Shown here: positions 1 through 11,621 of the stretch, piece by piece
Numbering within the stretch: position 1 is the first letter of the stretch
How the letters are laid out: every line of letters begins with the position of its first letter
Assembly (NCBI RefSeq): GCF_963082655.1
Contig: NC_081555.1
Coordinates: 178,172,944 to 178,236,943 of the forward strand
Source: Stomoxys calcitrans
Taxonomy: Eukaryota; Arthropoda; Insecta; Diptera; Muscidae
Direction of reading: 5' to 3'
Length of the DNA: 64,000 nt
Position numbers and translations under genes: made by a program
The notes under the pieces: model-generated
The model's input: only the letters and a program-made list of their open reading frames with translations
Databases searched by the model: none
Told to the model about the DNA's origin: nothing

Positions 1-74
1 GCAAACTTTCCTAAAGAACTTAAGTTTTGACAAAACTATCCATAGAAATGAAATTTTGACAAAATTTTCATTAA
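1..74 (+). repeat. 29-bp satellite array, left edge piece
   Basis: Degenerate copies of the 29-bp unit, with core GAAATGAAATTTTGACAAAA, run to 74, where a DINE-like element interrupts the array. The array resumes at about 462. Confidence 0.8.
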
Positions 75-461
75 CAAGTAAAAGTGTGCTAAGTTCGACC
101 GGGCCGAATCTTATATACACTCCACCATAAAGCGCATATGTCGAGTTCTTTTCCCGATATCTCTTTTTAGGCAAAGAAGTAAAATAGAGAGATCCGTTTA
201 TATGGTAGCTTTATCAGTATATAGACCGATTCGGACCATATTTAACACGCATGTTGAAAGTCATGGGAAAAGCCGTTGTACAAAATTTCAACCAAATCGG
301 ATAATAATTACGCCCTCTGGAGGCTCAAGAAGTCAAGATCCCAGATCGGTTTAAATGGCAGCTATACCAGGTTATAGATCGATTTTAACCATATTTGGCA
401 CAGTTGTTCGAAATCATAACATAACACGTCATGCGAAATTTCAGCCAAATCGGACCGAATA
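75..461 (+). mobile_element. DINE-like element, type A, 5' part only
   Basis: It begins with the type A end AACAAGTAAAAGTGTGCTAA, then the CCGGGCCGAATCTTATATAC and CTCCACCAT motifs shared by all type A copies. About 390 bp of 5' region and repeat units remain. It breaks off directly into the 29-bp array, so it inserted into the array and its 3' part is missing. Confidence 0.8.
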
Positions 462-1435
462 TGGAAAGGAAATTTTGACAAAATTTCCTCTATAGAAATG
501 ACATTTTGACAAAATTTCCTCTATAGAAATGAAATTTTGACAAAATTTCCTATAGAAATGAAATTTTGACAAAATTTCGTATTGAAATGAAATTTTGATA
601 AAATTTCCTACTGAAATTAAATTTTGACAAAATTTCCTACTGAAATGAAATTTTGACAAAATTTCCTATAGAAATAAAATTTTTACAAAATTTCCTATAG
701 AAATAAAATTTTTACAAAATTTCCTATAGAAATGAAATTTTGACAAAATTTCCTATAGAAATGAAATTTTGACAAAATTTCCTATAGAAATGAAATTTTG
801 ACATAATTTCCTAAAGAAATTTTGACAAAATTTCCTATAGAAATGAAATTTTGACAAAATTTCCTAAAGAAATGAAATTTTGACAAAATTTCCTATAGAA
901 ATGAAATATTGCCAAAATTTCCTATAGAAATGAAATTTTGACAAAATTTCCTATAGAAATGAAAATTTGACAAAATTTCCTATAGAAATGAAATTTTGAC
1001 AAAATTTCCTATAGAAATGAGATTTTGTCAAAATTTCCTATAGAAATGAAAATTTGACAAAATTTCCTTTAAAAATTAAATTTTGGCAAAATTTCCTATA
1101 GAAATGAAATTTTGACAACATTTCCTCTATAGAAATGAAATTTTGACAAAATTTCCTATAGAAATGAAATTTTGACAAAATTTCTTATAGAAATGAGATT
1201 TTGTCAAAATTTCCTATAGAAATGAAATTTTGACAAAATTTTCAATTGAAATGAAATTTTGAAAAAATTTCTTATAGAAATGAAAATTTGACAAAATTTT
1301 TATAAAAATGAAATTTTAACAAAATTTTCCAAAAAAATTAAATTTTAAAAAAATTTCCTATAGAAATGACATTTTGACAAAACTTCCTATAGAAATGAAA
1401 TTTGGACACAATTTCTTATAGAAATGAAATACAAT
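462..1435 (+). repeat. 29-bp tandem satellite array, direct orientation
   Basis: About 33 head-to-tail copies of a 29-bp unit built from TTTCCTATAGAAATGAAATT followed by TTGACAAAA. Many central copies are nearly identical, while copies after 1240 drift. Each unit holds two near-palindromes, around CTATAG and around TTTTGACAAAA. Apparent proteins here are translations of the satellite. Confidence 0.93.
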
Positions 1436-1450
1436 AATACAATACAATAC

Positions 1451-1803
1451 AACTTCCAACAGATGCACAAAATTGTGTGTAGTACGGAATAAGTGTCATT
1501 TGTCACAGACAAAATGTCTGTCATTACACAAAAATACATGCATTGGGAAAAAGTACAGCTAATAGACAGGGTTTTCGAGCGTGTTTCATGTGGTAATTGT
1601 ACCATAGCTGCGTTTTCGCTATTAATAAGAATCAAATACAACACGGCCCTTGAAGCCATCACACCTAATATGTTGAGAAGTCTTCTAACCAAAGACGAAA
1701 CGCATCCCATAGTGGTTGGTGTGTGTTGCTATCTTTAGCTTTCCTTTTCCATTTGCATCTTCGATCATCCAGCTCGTCCCGAAAGAGAAACAAACAAAAA
1801 TTG
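1451..1803 (+). repeat. About 350-bp interspersed repeat, copy 1
   Basis: This non-satellite block interrupts the 29-bp array. It starts AACTTCCAACAGATGCACAA and ends near AACAAACAAAAATTG. A second, direct copy sits at 6389-6755 with the same ends and most of the interior. No terminal inverted repeats or protein are seen, and the family is not recognised. Confidence 0.75.
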
Positions 1804-2230
1804 AAATGAAATTTTGACAAAATTTCTTATATGGGTGCAATTTGACAAAATTTCCTATTGTAATGAAATTTTGAAAAATTTCCATCGAAATGAAATTTAA
1901 ACAAAATATCCCACAGAAATGAAATTTTGTCAAGATTTTCTACAGAAATGAAAATTTAAAATAATTTCCTATAGAAATGAAACTATTACAAAAATTCTTT
2001 TGGAAAAGAAATGTTGACAAAATTTCCGAATTTGGACACAATTTCTTATAAAATTTTATAAATTTTGACAAAATTTCCCATAGAAATGAGATTTTGACAA
2101 CATTTCTCATGGAAATGAAATTGTTCAAAAATTTTCTAATATAAATGTATCAATCTCACAAAATCTCCAAAGTGATTTTTTATCTAATTCTAATAGAAAT
2201 AAAATGTTGACATTTTGTTTTCAATAAACT
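1804..2230 (+). repeat. 29-bp satellite array, degraded continuation
   Basis: Diverged 29-bp units continue after the 350-bp insertion and fade out near 2230. Higher divergence than at 600-1100 fits an array edge. Confidence 0.8.
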
Positions 2231-3714
2231 ATCACAACATGAACCTTGTACCCGCCGTTTGTTTGTAGCAGAGTTAGTATTTTCCCGTTTGTCACTTCCA
2301 CCCAGTATACCCGTGGGCTGCGTTCTTTATCATAACACATTGGCTAATGTTAACATATTTATAACAATTGTTATATGAGTCCATAGTAAACAAGGCATTG
2401 GGTGACATATCGTCGCCACCGACGCCGCCATGGCTTCTATTGAGCTTTGATGTCGAATTTTAATGGTTGTTAGAAATGTTTGGAGCCGTTGTGAACTTTC
2501 GCACCTTAACACAGGCTAATTGGCCATACCATACCATAAGACCGCTAGCTTTTTTATATCTTTGAAATTTGAACATTGAATTTGTTGGCGTTTTTTTTCA
2601 TACAACACACACATACAGGTAGTTGTACATATGTCCATATCATTACTTCTTGTCCAAGATAAGCGAGCGGCGGTGTTCACTCCACTGTTGGACTCTATCT
2701 ACACGGTGCACATTTGAGGGGTCTATAAAAAAAGCAAAGGTGAAGAAGTCCACAACGAAGGAGGCAGTCAGTCCCCCATAAAATTGACATGGTGAAAATA
2801 ATTAAATGTGTATCCATCCAGAAAATGAACAATATTAAAAGCCATACATTAAATTCTGGCGCTGTCCATAAAATTGATAAGGTACTAATTGTTGATTGTA
2901 GCATGTTGAGAACATATTCGAATTTATCAATTTTCCCTGTAGCTGTGTTTTTGTAGATTTTATCAAAAAGTGCTATCTATAAAAAAAGAAGAAATTAAAA
3001 AAGCAAACTTGAATCGCCAATGAAGGTTTATTTTGAATAAAAATTGTATGGAATTTAAATGAATAGTTTGAGAAATTAAAATCAAAGACAAAATTTCCCA
3101 TCGACCACTGCGCTTGAACGACCCATCACTATATGTGTTGTGTCTGTCGCACATTTGTTTTTTATAGAAAGTATTTTCATTCATTATCACAGGTTTTTTT
3201 ATAGAATTTTGTCATAAGTTATGAAATATGATTTTGATGCAATTTTAAGTGTATATAAGGGTGGGCCGTCTTATATGTGTATGTATATGAAATATGGCTG
3301 ATTATCAACAGCTCTCTATTATAGATTATATTGTTAATTGCTGCTCGGCAAATACCTGATAAGAACCCAAAACTTCACCCAATATGCGCATACGATGGTC
3401 AAAGAATGCTCAACAGCATGTGGATGTTCGGACTAACCGAAATTACATGTATGTATATGTTTACACACATATTTATAAATTCATCGTCTATCTTTTTTCC
3501 TAAGATTTGTACTTTTGATACCTATGTGTATGTGGTTCTTAGAATAGAAAATTGTTCTTGCTATTGGGATCGCGTGACATAATAAAGATGTCTTATATTG
3601 ATAAATGCTATTAAAATTGACTTTGCAGCCAAACAAATTGTTTACGCAAAAGAAAGAAGCAAAGCATCGCCATAAATCATTCCATTGAATACAATATTGA
3701 CAATTTTATATTTT
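2231..3714. other. Spacer between inverted satellite arrays
   Basis: No gene is supported. The sequence is A/T-rich and appears single-copy, without the DINE or MITE motifs seen elsewhere. It separates the two oppositely oriented 29-bp arrays. Confidence 0.4.
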
Positions 3715-4456
3715 TAGGAAATTTTGACAAAATTTTATTTCCATAGAAAATTTTATCAAAGTTTCCTTTTTATAGAAAATTTTGTCAAAATTTCATTTCT
3801 ATAGGAAATTTTGCAAAATTTCATTTCTATAGGAAATTTTGTCAAAATTTCATTTCTATAGGAAATTTTGTCAAAATTTCATTTCTATAGGAAATTTTGT
3901 CAAAATTACATTTCTATAGGAAATTTTGTCAAAATTTCATTTCTATAGAATTTTTGTCAAAATTTCATTTCTATAGGAATTTCTATAGGAAATTTTGTCA
4001 AAATTTCATTTCTATAGGAAATTTTGTCAAAATTTCATTTCTATAGGAAATTTTGTCAAAATTTAATTTCTATAGGAAATTTTGTCAAAATTTCATTTCT
4101 ATAGGAAATTTTGTCAAAGTTTCATTTCTATAGGAAATTTTGTCAAAATTTCATTTCTATAGGAAATTTTGTCAAAATTTCATTTCTATAGGAAATTTTG
4201 TCAAAATTTCATTTCAATAGGATATTTTGTCAAAATTTCATTTCTATAGGAAATTTTGTCAAAATTTCATTTCTATAGGAAATTTTGTCAAAATTTCATT
4301 TCTATAGGAAATTTTGTCACAATTTCATTTCTATGGGAAATTTTGTCAAAATTTTATTTCTATAGGAAATTTTGTCAAAATTTCATTTCTATAGGAAATT
4401 TTGTCAAAATTGCATTTCTATAGGAAATTTTGTCAAAATTGCATTTCTATAGGAAA
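3715..4456 (-). repeat. 29-bp satellite array, inverted orientation
   Basis: About 25 units of TTTCTATAGGAAATTTTGTC followed by AAAATTTCA, the exact reverse complement of the unit at 462-1435. Units are very homogeneous, more so than in the left array. Confidence 0.93.
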
Positions 4457-4639
4457 CTAGCTGAAACTTTATATGGAACAAAATTATCCTTTGAATATTT
4501 ATTTTCGACAAAAAAGAGCTTTTAGTGAAATGCCTTACTACGAAAAAGTACAATATATGCATATCGCTTGACTAACAATATAAGTGCCTTTATCTGAATT
4601 AGACATATGATCTTTATTGGACCACGAATTCGCTCGGTG

Positions 4640-6230
4640 GGTTTAATGTCATTTTAAAAAGACTTTATTTCCGCTTAATATTCTCATGATGTCCGATTTG
4701 GGAGTGTTTACGGGGGTAAGGTGGCCCCCTAAATGCCATTGTTTTAAGTAGAGTATATAGGGTGAGGCGTCCCCCCAAACACTTGGCCCCGAAATTGTAT
4801 ATCAAATTAGTTTTCCAATCTCAAATACCTTTTATTTGAGCCACATAATGGCATGGTTGGCAAATTGTTAACCTTTGGGGGGTTTTTGGGGAAAGAGAGG
4901 TGCCCCAAATACTTAGTCCCACAGTTGGATATTTGTATTCAACTCCCAAATACCTTTATTTGAGCCCCATTTTGCGATGGTGAGTAAAAAATTGCTGTTT
5001 GTGGTCTATTTTGAGAAAGGCGTAGACTCCCCAAAAATTGATCCCGAAATTGGGTATCAATTTCATATGAGCCCCACATTGACATGGTCGTAAATATGCC
5101 CGATTTAGGGGTGTTTTGGGAAGTGGGGTGGTCCCCCCAACACTAAGCCCTGAAAAAACAACAGCTACGTGCTCTATTCTCATGTAACTATATATCATTT
5201 ATTTGAACCCAATATTGGCATTGGCCTCGAAGTCAGATATCAAATTCGTTTTCTAATCTCAAATACCTTTCATTTAAGCCCCTTATTGCAAAAGTCAGCA
5301 AATATGTCCGGTTTGGGGTATGTGCCCCAAAAACTATCAATAGCGAGCTCCACTGTCATGAAGACCCAAATTGTCTCGGTGAGCAATTACGTCCTATTTG
5401 GGGATTTTATGGTGTTGGGACTTCCTCTAGACAGTTGATCCCTAATGTTGATATCTGATTCGAGGTCTACTCCCAAATACCTTTCATTTGAGACCCATAT
5501 TTCCATAGTAGGCAAACATGATCGAATTGGGGGATGGGGCGGCCACTCAGTGACTCGGCCTTGAAAACATATATCAGATTTGTGTTCTACTCTAAAATAC
5601 CTCTTATTTGAGCCCCATATTGCAATGGTCAGCAAATACTTCCTATTTGGGTGGTGTTGTGGGGGTGGTGTGGCCCCATAGAAATTTTTTCCCGAATATT
5701 GATATCAGATTCGTGCTTATCTCCCAAAAACCTTTCATTTGAGCCGCATATTGATATGGTCGTAAATTTGTTCTCTTTGGGGCATGTTTTTGAGGAGGGG
5801 CGGCCCCCTAAACACTTGGTCCCACATTTGGATATCAGATTCGTTTTTACACTCAAATAGCTTTTATTTAAGCCCAATATTGACATGGTCAGTAAATAAG
5901 CCATGTTTGGGGAAGGGGTGGATCCCTTCAAATTGGTCCCACATTTGGATATCAAATTCGTATTCTACTCGTAAATACCATTGATTTGAGTCCCATATTG
6001 CCATGATCGGTAAATATGTCCAATTTAGGGGTGTTTTGGGGTTGGGGTGGTCCCGCAAACACTTGATCCGACAACTGGATATCATATACGTTTTCTAATC
6101 TTAAATACTTTTCATTTGAGTCCCATATTGTCGTGATTGGTGTATATATATATATATTTGGTAGGTTTTGGGGTGGGGCGTCTCCCTATGTACCCCATCC
6201 GAAATTTGAATACCAAAATTTTTGTTTCGC
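4640..6230 (+). repeat. Tandem repeat of about 120-130 bp (type D), array 1
   Basis: About eleven diverged units carry the anchor TTTGAGCCCCATATTG at 4836, 4954, 5067, 5196, 5270, 5487, 5607, 5735, 5863, 5981 and 6110. Each also has a G-rich part (GGGGTGTTTTGGG) and a part ending ATATCAGATTCG. A second array lies at 38580-39180. No coding function. Confidence 0.8.
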
Positions 6231-6284
6231 TTAAATCGCACCACCCATCTCCGAGATCTGGCATTTCTGAAAATTAGGGAAAAA

Positions 6285-6388
6285 CTTGAAAAGTAAAGAG
6301 GTTCGGCAGAGCCCGGCCGGGATTCGAACCAGGGTACACGGAGCAACAGTGAGAGCCGCCGTTGTCCAGCGTTCGAAGCCTTTAATAA
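6285..6388 (-). mobile_element. tRNA-like or SINE-like fragment
   Basis: The reverse strand contains GGTTCGAATCCC (6319-6330), a good Pol III B box, following a G/C-rich stretch. No complete cloverleaf was found, so a SINE head is more likely than a tRNA gene. Confidence 0.35.
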
Positions 6389-6755
6389 AACTTCCAACAG
6401 ATGCACAAAATCATGTGTAGCACGGAAGAAGTGTAATTTGCCCAGAAAGAATGTCTGTCATTACACAAAAATACATGCATTGGGAAAAAGTACAGCCAGT
6501 AGACAGGGTTGGCGAGCGTGGTAAATGTGGTAATTGTATCATAGATGCGTTTTCGCTATTAATACGATTGAAATACAGCATACCAACGCACGGCCCTTGA
6601 AGCCATCACACCTAATATGGTTGAAAAGTCTTCTAACCTAAGAAGAAACGCGTCCCATAGTGGTTGGTGTGTGTTGCTATCTTTGGCTTTCATTTTCCAT
6701 TCATTTGCATCTTCGATCATTGAGCTCGTCTCGAAAGAGAAACAAACAAAAATTG
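6389..6755 (+). repeat. About 350-bp interspersed repeat, copy 2
   Basis: Direct copy of the block at 1451-1803, with small indels and some extra bases. It confirms the ends of the family as AACTTCCAACAGATGC and AACAAACAAAAATTG. Confidence 0.75.
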
Positions 6756-8188
6756 TAAAATTTAATCATCTTCGCCCTAGCAGGCAAAAAACTTGAAAAG
6801 TGAAAAATTTAATTCCTTAAATTTTTTTTTTTTAAATTTTATTTCTATAAATTGGGATAAAGTTGTTTTTTTCGATAAGAGAAAGTCTTTTACGTATAAA
6901 TTTATTTTTCCAAGAAAGATATTCTAAACTATAAAACTATAAAATGCCATAATGAATGTTATTGGGATAACATTGGCAGAACCAAAATAATTGGTTAGCA
7001 CATAGTTAAACACCTTCAAAGTTTTATTGAACCCAATACTATGAGACCGGTAATAGAAGCGTTGCGAGTGTCATTTCTTTAATTAAGAAGTTAATCTGCT
7101 ACACTGGTTAGAGCAGTAGCCAGAAGGTAAACTGGCTAACTGATACGTTTAATGTGTCCATCTATCCCACTCTATTTAAGTTATTCAAAACGTCATTTTG
7201 TATTCCTAGCATTTTAGGAAAACAAAAGAGGTAATCATTAAAAAAAACCTTTAAAATGTTTTGCAAATAATTAAAAAAAAAAATCAACATTTAAATCCTA
7301 AAACTTCTAAAAACAGATACCAGTTTTAATGGAATACACTTGAAATCGACAACTTTATGCAAATCTCCCTAAGGAGAACATCTTTATTCCGCTTTATTGT
7401 AAAGCCTTTGATCAGATCTGGTTTAATAAGGGGTTCACTATAAACTTGACTTTTTGTTATCATTTCCCTGTCAATGTTTTATATTCTCTCTATTTGTTTT
7501 GCGCCTGTTTTAACCCAAACTATAAAAAGATTCAATACTACATCGATTTTGTGTATTTGATGTTTCACCCATGAGTTTTTCGATAAGGAAGGTGTATGAC
7601 TCAGCTATTGAAAGTGATGTAGTAATCGCGTTTCATTAGTTTGCTATTTAAAGTGTTTTCATATGGACATGGCATTTGCAAAATCACCTCCTTATCCATG
7701 AAATTGGCTATTACAATCTTTCTTTCATTAATGCTAATGACTCATACGTGCCAAATGGCATGAATTTCGGTTCTATATCCACATTGTTTAACCTTCATAT
7801 TAACACATCAAAATTTATTTCCCAATGGCATGTAATTTCAAAATATTCTCACACTTGTTTCCTCAAAATTAATTGAGTTGGGAAGTGTTGAAAATAAAAA
7901 AACTAAAAAAAAATAAAACATATTTTTTGGAACCTTTTACGAAACTTCACAACTACGCCACACTGGCAATTTGCACTTACGTATGTACTAAGAACATGAT
8001 GCAGCACATAGTGTGCTTCAACATCGTCAGCATATTGCACTCTACTAATTTAAATGCTTCTTCATAATTGCATACTGCAGGTCCGGTTATCGACAGATTC
8101 GGATGTAGATATTGGAGGTCGTAACAGAAGTCATTATTAACACAACACATTCGCTTGCTTTATACCAGTCGGTCGAATATTGCAGGCG
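6756..8188. other. A/T-rich stretch without recognised features
   Basis: No gene, RNA or repeat shared with the rest of the window was found. Short open frames are A/T-rich and unconvincing. Confidence 0.35.
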
Positions 8189-8341
8189 ATGCCAAATTTT
8201 CCAGCTCTGGTAGGGGAACTCGAAGAGGAACGCGATTGGTTTTCTCGCTTCTATCCTACTGAACTAAGTCAGGAAATCCATAAGGTGTTCAACGAACATA
8301 AGCAGAATTTATGCTTACAGCATAAAAGCAATGTAACTTAA
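8189..8341 (+). other. Possible small coding fragment, 50 residues, unrecognised
   Basis: An open frame begins MPNFPALVGELEEERDWFSR and runs to TAA. Its acidic/basic composition and lack of low-complexity sequence look more protein-like than nearby frames. It could be an exon, a decayed retroelement piece, or chance. No family is recognised and no splice signals decide it. Confidence 0.2.
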
Positions 8342-8408
8342 TTGCCGGTATTGATCTGGTCACTCAAGTCCAGCAGAAAAGATGATATAACGGAAGACCG
8401 ATTCAACG

Positions 8409-8586
8409 GTAAGGGGGCTCCTTTTATAGCCTAGTCCGAACGGCGTGACGCAGTTCAACACCTCTTGGGGAGAAGTTTTTATATTGCATAGTACCTCACA
8501 AATGTCGTCAGCTTTAGAAGGGCAGTCTCGCCAGGATTCAAACCTAGGCGTTCAGCGTCATAGGCGGACATTTGCCCATCTCGGAT
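8409..8586 (-). mobile_element. tRNA-derived SINE, copy 1 (degraded)
   Basis: Shares with the copies at 15984, 19914 and 37601 the body motif CCGAACGGCGTG, the block around CACCTCTTGGGGAGAAGTTT and the B-box region GGATTCAAACCTAGGCG. The tRNA-like head is at the right, so it reads on the minus strand. The 3' end is missing. Confidence 0.65.
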
Positions 8587-8852
8587 CTAGATCGAGCGGT
8601 TCATTGCTTCACAATCTAACTCGGTTGTTGTGGAAGTATCCACTTTTCCATGTGGAGGTAGCTCGTCAAGCTCTTTTAGCTTTCTTTAGAAGCTCGTTCC
8701 GGTTCATAGGGCCGATCGCCGCGGGAACGATATGGCCATTGATTATTTGAAGGCGCTAATAGCATGATTTGTCATATCGACCATCATAGCCAAACAGTAT
8801 TTAAGCAAGAGCCGTTGCCACCCGGGCTCTTCCTGAAACTCGATACCGCTGA

Positions 8853-8968
8853 TTGTTGTAGTTGTTGTTGTTGTTGTAGCAGTGTGTTATAAAGTGAGGC
8901 GGCAGCCCTTGCCGATGAAGAACTCCATCGGGTCAATCCGGTACGTACAATCGGCTGCCATGGGATTG
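8853..8968 (+). mobile_element. GTT-tailed short retroposon, copy 1
   Basis: Begins with a GTTGTT run, then GCGGCAGCCCTTGCCGATGA and ends CGGCTGCCATGGGATTG. It is flanked by the 8-bp duplication ACCGCTGA (8845-8852 and 8969-8976). Copies with the same body lie at 9100 and 9646. Confidence 0.7.
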
Positions 8969-9099
8969 ACCGCTGACCGTCTGTGATTACAGTTCCAACT
9001 ACTCTTTATGGGGCTTTCCACACGGTAGCTCCTAGCTAAGCCTCTCGTAATGACGATGAACATCACACGGATCGAAGCTTTAAGGTCCAGACTGTGGGG

Positions 9100-9206
9100 T
9101 TGTTGTTGTTGTAGTAGCAGTGTGTGGTACACTGAGGCGGCAGCCCTTGCCGATGAAGGAATTCATCGGGTCAATCCGGTACATGCAACCGACTGCCATG
9201 GGATTA
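9100..9206 (+). mobile_element. GTT-tailed short retroposon, copy 2
   Basis: Same body as copy 1, flanked by AGACTGTGGGG (9089-9099) and AGACTGTGTGG (9207-9217), an 11-bp duplication with one mismatch. Confidence 0.7.
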
Positions 9207-9645
9207 AGACTGTGTGGTTTTCATGTTGTTGTTGTTTTAGCCATTTAAAGCGCCAATAACTCGCCTTGTCATATCAAGCTTCATAGGCACTCAGTATTTG
9301 TGCAAGAGCCGGTGCTGCACGGTCTCTCACTGAGACTCTCAGCTCGATACCGTTGATTGTCCTCGACTGCCGTTGCACCCACAGCTCATGGAGCATTCTA
9401 CTATCCGCAACATATGAACCGGTAACTCCTAGCTAAGCTTCTTGTGATGACGAGGAACACCACCCAGTCGGAGCTCTAAGTTCCAGACTGTGTGGTGCTT
9501 ATAGTCATCCTATGCCGGGCTTCGTATTTGTGTGAAATATTTCACTATCATGAACCTTCGGGCGCGCCCTGTAGCTTTCACCTGAGTTTCTCATGATAAC
9601 GATAAAGACCAACAACATCGGAGCTGAAAGTTGCAACCTGTGTGG

Positions 9646-9748
9646 TTATTGTTGTAGTAGCAGTGTGTTGTACACTAAGGCGGCAGCCCTTGCCAATGAA
9701 GGACTTCATTGGGTCAATCCGGTACGTACAACCGGCTGCCATGGGATT
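9646..9748 (+). mobile_element. GTT-tailed short retroposon, copy 3
   Basis: Same body, flanked by GCAACCTGTGTGG (9633-9645) and GCAACCTGTGGGG (9749-9761), a 13-bp duplication with one mismatch. Confidence 0.7.
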
Positions 9749-9809
9749 GCAACCTGTGGGGTGCCCATAGTTACCTCGTGACGGGAAGTTGGCTCTAGAT
9801 TAAATAATT

Positions 9810-10120
9810 TGTCAGGCGGTACTCGGGAAAATCTATCAAACAAATGACGCTTTTGGAATCCATGCGCCGCCCACAGCAAAATATTGTACTTCTGGCTTAA
9901 TTACGTCTCCGCAGATGCGGTAGACTCAATTCCTACTGGGCTAAGATTGAAGACAACGCGCTATATGTGTTTCTCGCTTGTAACCAGAGACCACACGACA
10001 CCTCAACAATGGCTGGTTAGATGTTCAGTGAGCTAATTCTGCTCGACTTTCTATAGATCATTCTGGACGCACACAATTTTTGTTGCAGGCGTCCTTGATA
10101 TGGATATTTGACAGAACCCA
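9810..10120 (+). mobile_element. Decayed non-LTR retrotransposon 3' end
   Basis: Resembles the fragment at 16510-16790: a leucine/cysteine-rich tail with ...LNSYWAKI-like coding and a downstream cysteine cluster, here broken by stops. The assignment rests on similarity between the two pieces. Confidence 0.4.
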
Positions 10121-10480
10121 TTTAGGATGGATAAGATATAGCACACTGTTACACCAACAATAATCCCGGCACGGGATAGCTGTGAGCACCACACTGGCTG
10201 GAACATTTAGGTCTGATCTGTGTGGTGTTCATTGCTGTTACGACAAGCTTAGCAGCGTCCACAGGTTGCGCATAGTGGAATGCCTCAAACGAAGTAGCTG
10301 CAACGGCAGTCGCGGACACTCAGCGGTATCGAGCGGAGAGTCTCAGTGAGAGGTCGGGTGGCACCGGCTCTTGCACAAATACTGAGTGCCTATGATGCTC
10401 GATATGACAAGGCGGGTTATAGGCGCCTTTAAGTAACCAATGGCCACCCTGTTCCCGCGGCGATCGGTCCTTTGGACTGG

Positions 10481-11412
10481 AACGAGCTTGCTTATCTACA
10501 GGAGTATGACGGGGATTGCCACCTCCACATGCAAATGTGGTTATATCAACAAAAATAAATAAAAACTCCTTAACTACACACTTCCCGAAGTATCTGTCTG
10601 ATCTATTTTTGCAACGTGAATGTCGCATTAAATGATAATTGGACCCGTTTTATACATGTAATACCTATAAGCTAATCAACTTTTTAGAGCAATCATTTCA
10701 GCGTGAAACTAATGAATAGAGGGGATTATAATTCTATATAAGACCATACCAAAGTATACGTACACAAACTAAGAGCTAGTCTAGACGGCTTATAAAGTCT
10801 GAGGAAGTAATTGCCGACCGTGATAATAATCAATAACCCAAACCGGTATTTAAAAAAAAAGCGGATTTACGCAGCGGCATTTAATTGGTACGAACATGAA
10901 GAAATTGTTGTGGACTCCTACTAGTTCTAGGGGAATTGCCTATATATAAATCGTTTTGGAAGTTCAGTATTGTCTGGCGTTTTACACATAGCATAACACC
11001 TATTATCAGAATATTATATTAGCGATATCTCAATAGCTGTAATATTGGAAATTACTGCTTCTAAGGCAAGGCAAACTGGTTAGATTGCCGGCCCAAGTTT
11101 CATAAAAATGTTAAGTTACCTGGAACGAATTGAACTGAATATTTTATCAACAATTACGCTACAAAGTCAAATGCTGATACGATTTAATAACATTTCTGTT
11201 CAATATCTATAATCTGGTCTGAAATTATCGACCGATTGTGTTTACGCGAAAGTCTGAGCAGTTTGTAAATTCGTAGAACGTGAATAAATGCTCAGTTGCA
11301 TTAAAAGCACATAGGCCATTACAATATAAACTTCCTCAATTAACCTACATTGGAAAGTGGACGCAAACAGTCGAATGAAAACAAATAAAGGTTCACTATT
11401 TTTGTAACTTAC
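10481..11412. other. Start of TMEM120 intron 2, no recognised feature
   Basis: A/T-rich and apparently single-copy. No exon matching the TMEM120 membrane region was found on the minus strand. Confidence 0.4.
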
Positions 11413-11531
11413 TGCTTTAGAGACGCACTGATTTGATTCATACGATATCGTTGATGTTTGATTTCATTGAAGCATTTGTGTTGATGGGAATGTAGCTGTT
11501 CCAAGAGCTCAATGTATTTGCGGTTGCATTC
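11413..11531 (-). CDS. TMEM120-like protein, exon 2 (partial gene)
   Basis: After a 90-bp intron with acceptor TCAAATAG the frame continues for 39 codons plus two bases: ECNRKYIELLEQLHSHQHKC, then a helical stretch with HQRYRMNQISASLK. The donor GTAAGT is at 11412. The cysteine, the Q/K-rich helix and the spacing match the TMEM120 coiled coil. No exon for the membrane part was found between here and position 1, so the rest is probably beyond the left edge across an intron of at least 11 kb. Confidence 0.8.
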
Positions 11532-11621
11532 CTATTTGAGAGAGATAAAAGTAAAACGCAAAAATGGGAATTAGGTACCTATTTGCAATTCCCTATGACG
11601 TTGTCAATGATGACAGCTTAC

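Larger units (their letters stand above)
8740..10480. repeat. Cluster of diverged interspersed repeats
   Basis: Related blocks recur with the order GCCATT...TTGTCATATC...CTCGATACCG...GTAGCTCCTAGCTAAG...AGACTGTGTGGT at about 8740-9100, 9240-9510 and 9530-9640. The stretch 10320-10480 is the reverse complement of the first block. A short related piece lies at 42470-42600. No protein is encoded. Confidence 0.6.

Noticed and set aside
441..659. Proteins made of repeated KFHFYRKFCQN-like motifs
   Set aside because: A 29-bp satellite translated on one strand. 29 is not a multiple of 3 and the frames stay open only because stops are rare in the unit.
462..1435. CRISPR-like array
   Set aside because: Units are contiguous with no spacers and the genome is eukaryotic; it is a satellite.
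6319..6330. tRNA gene suggested by a good B box
   Set aside because: No matching acceptor stem or anticodon arm could be folded by eye; a SINE head is likelier.
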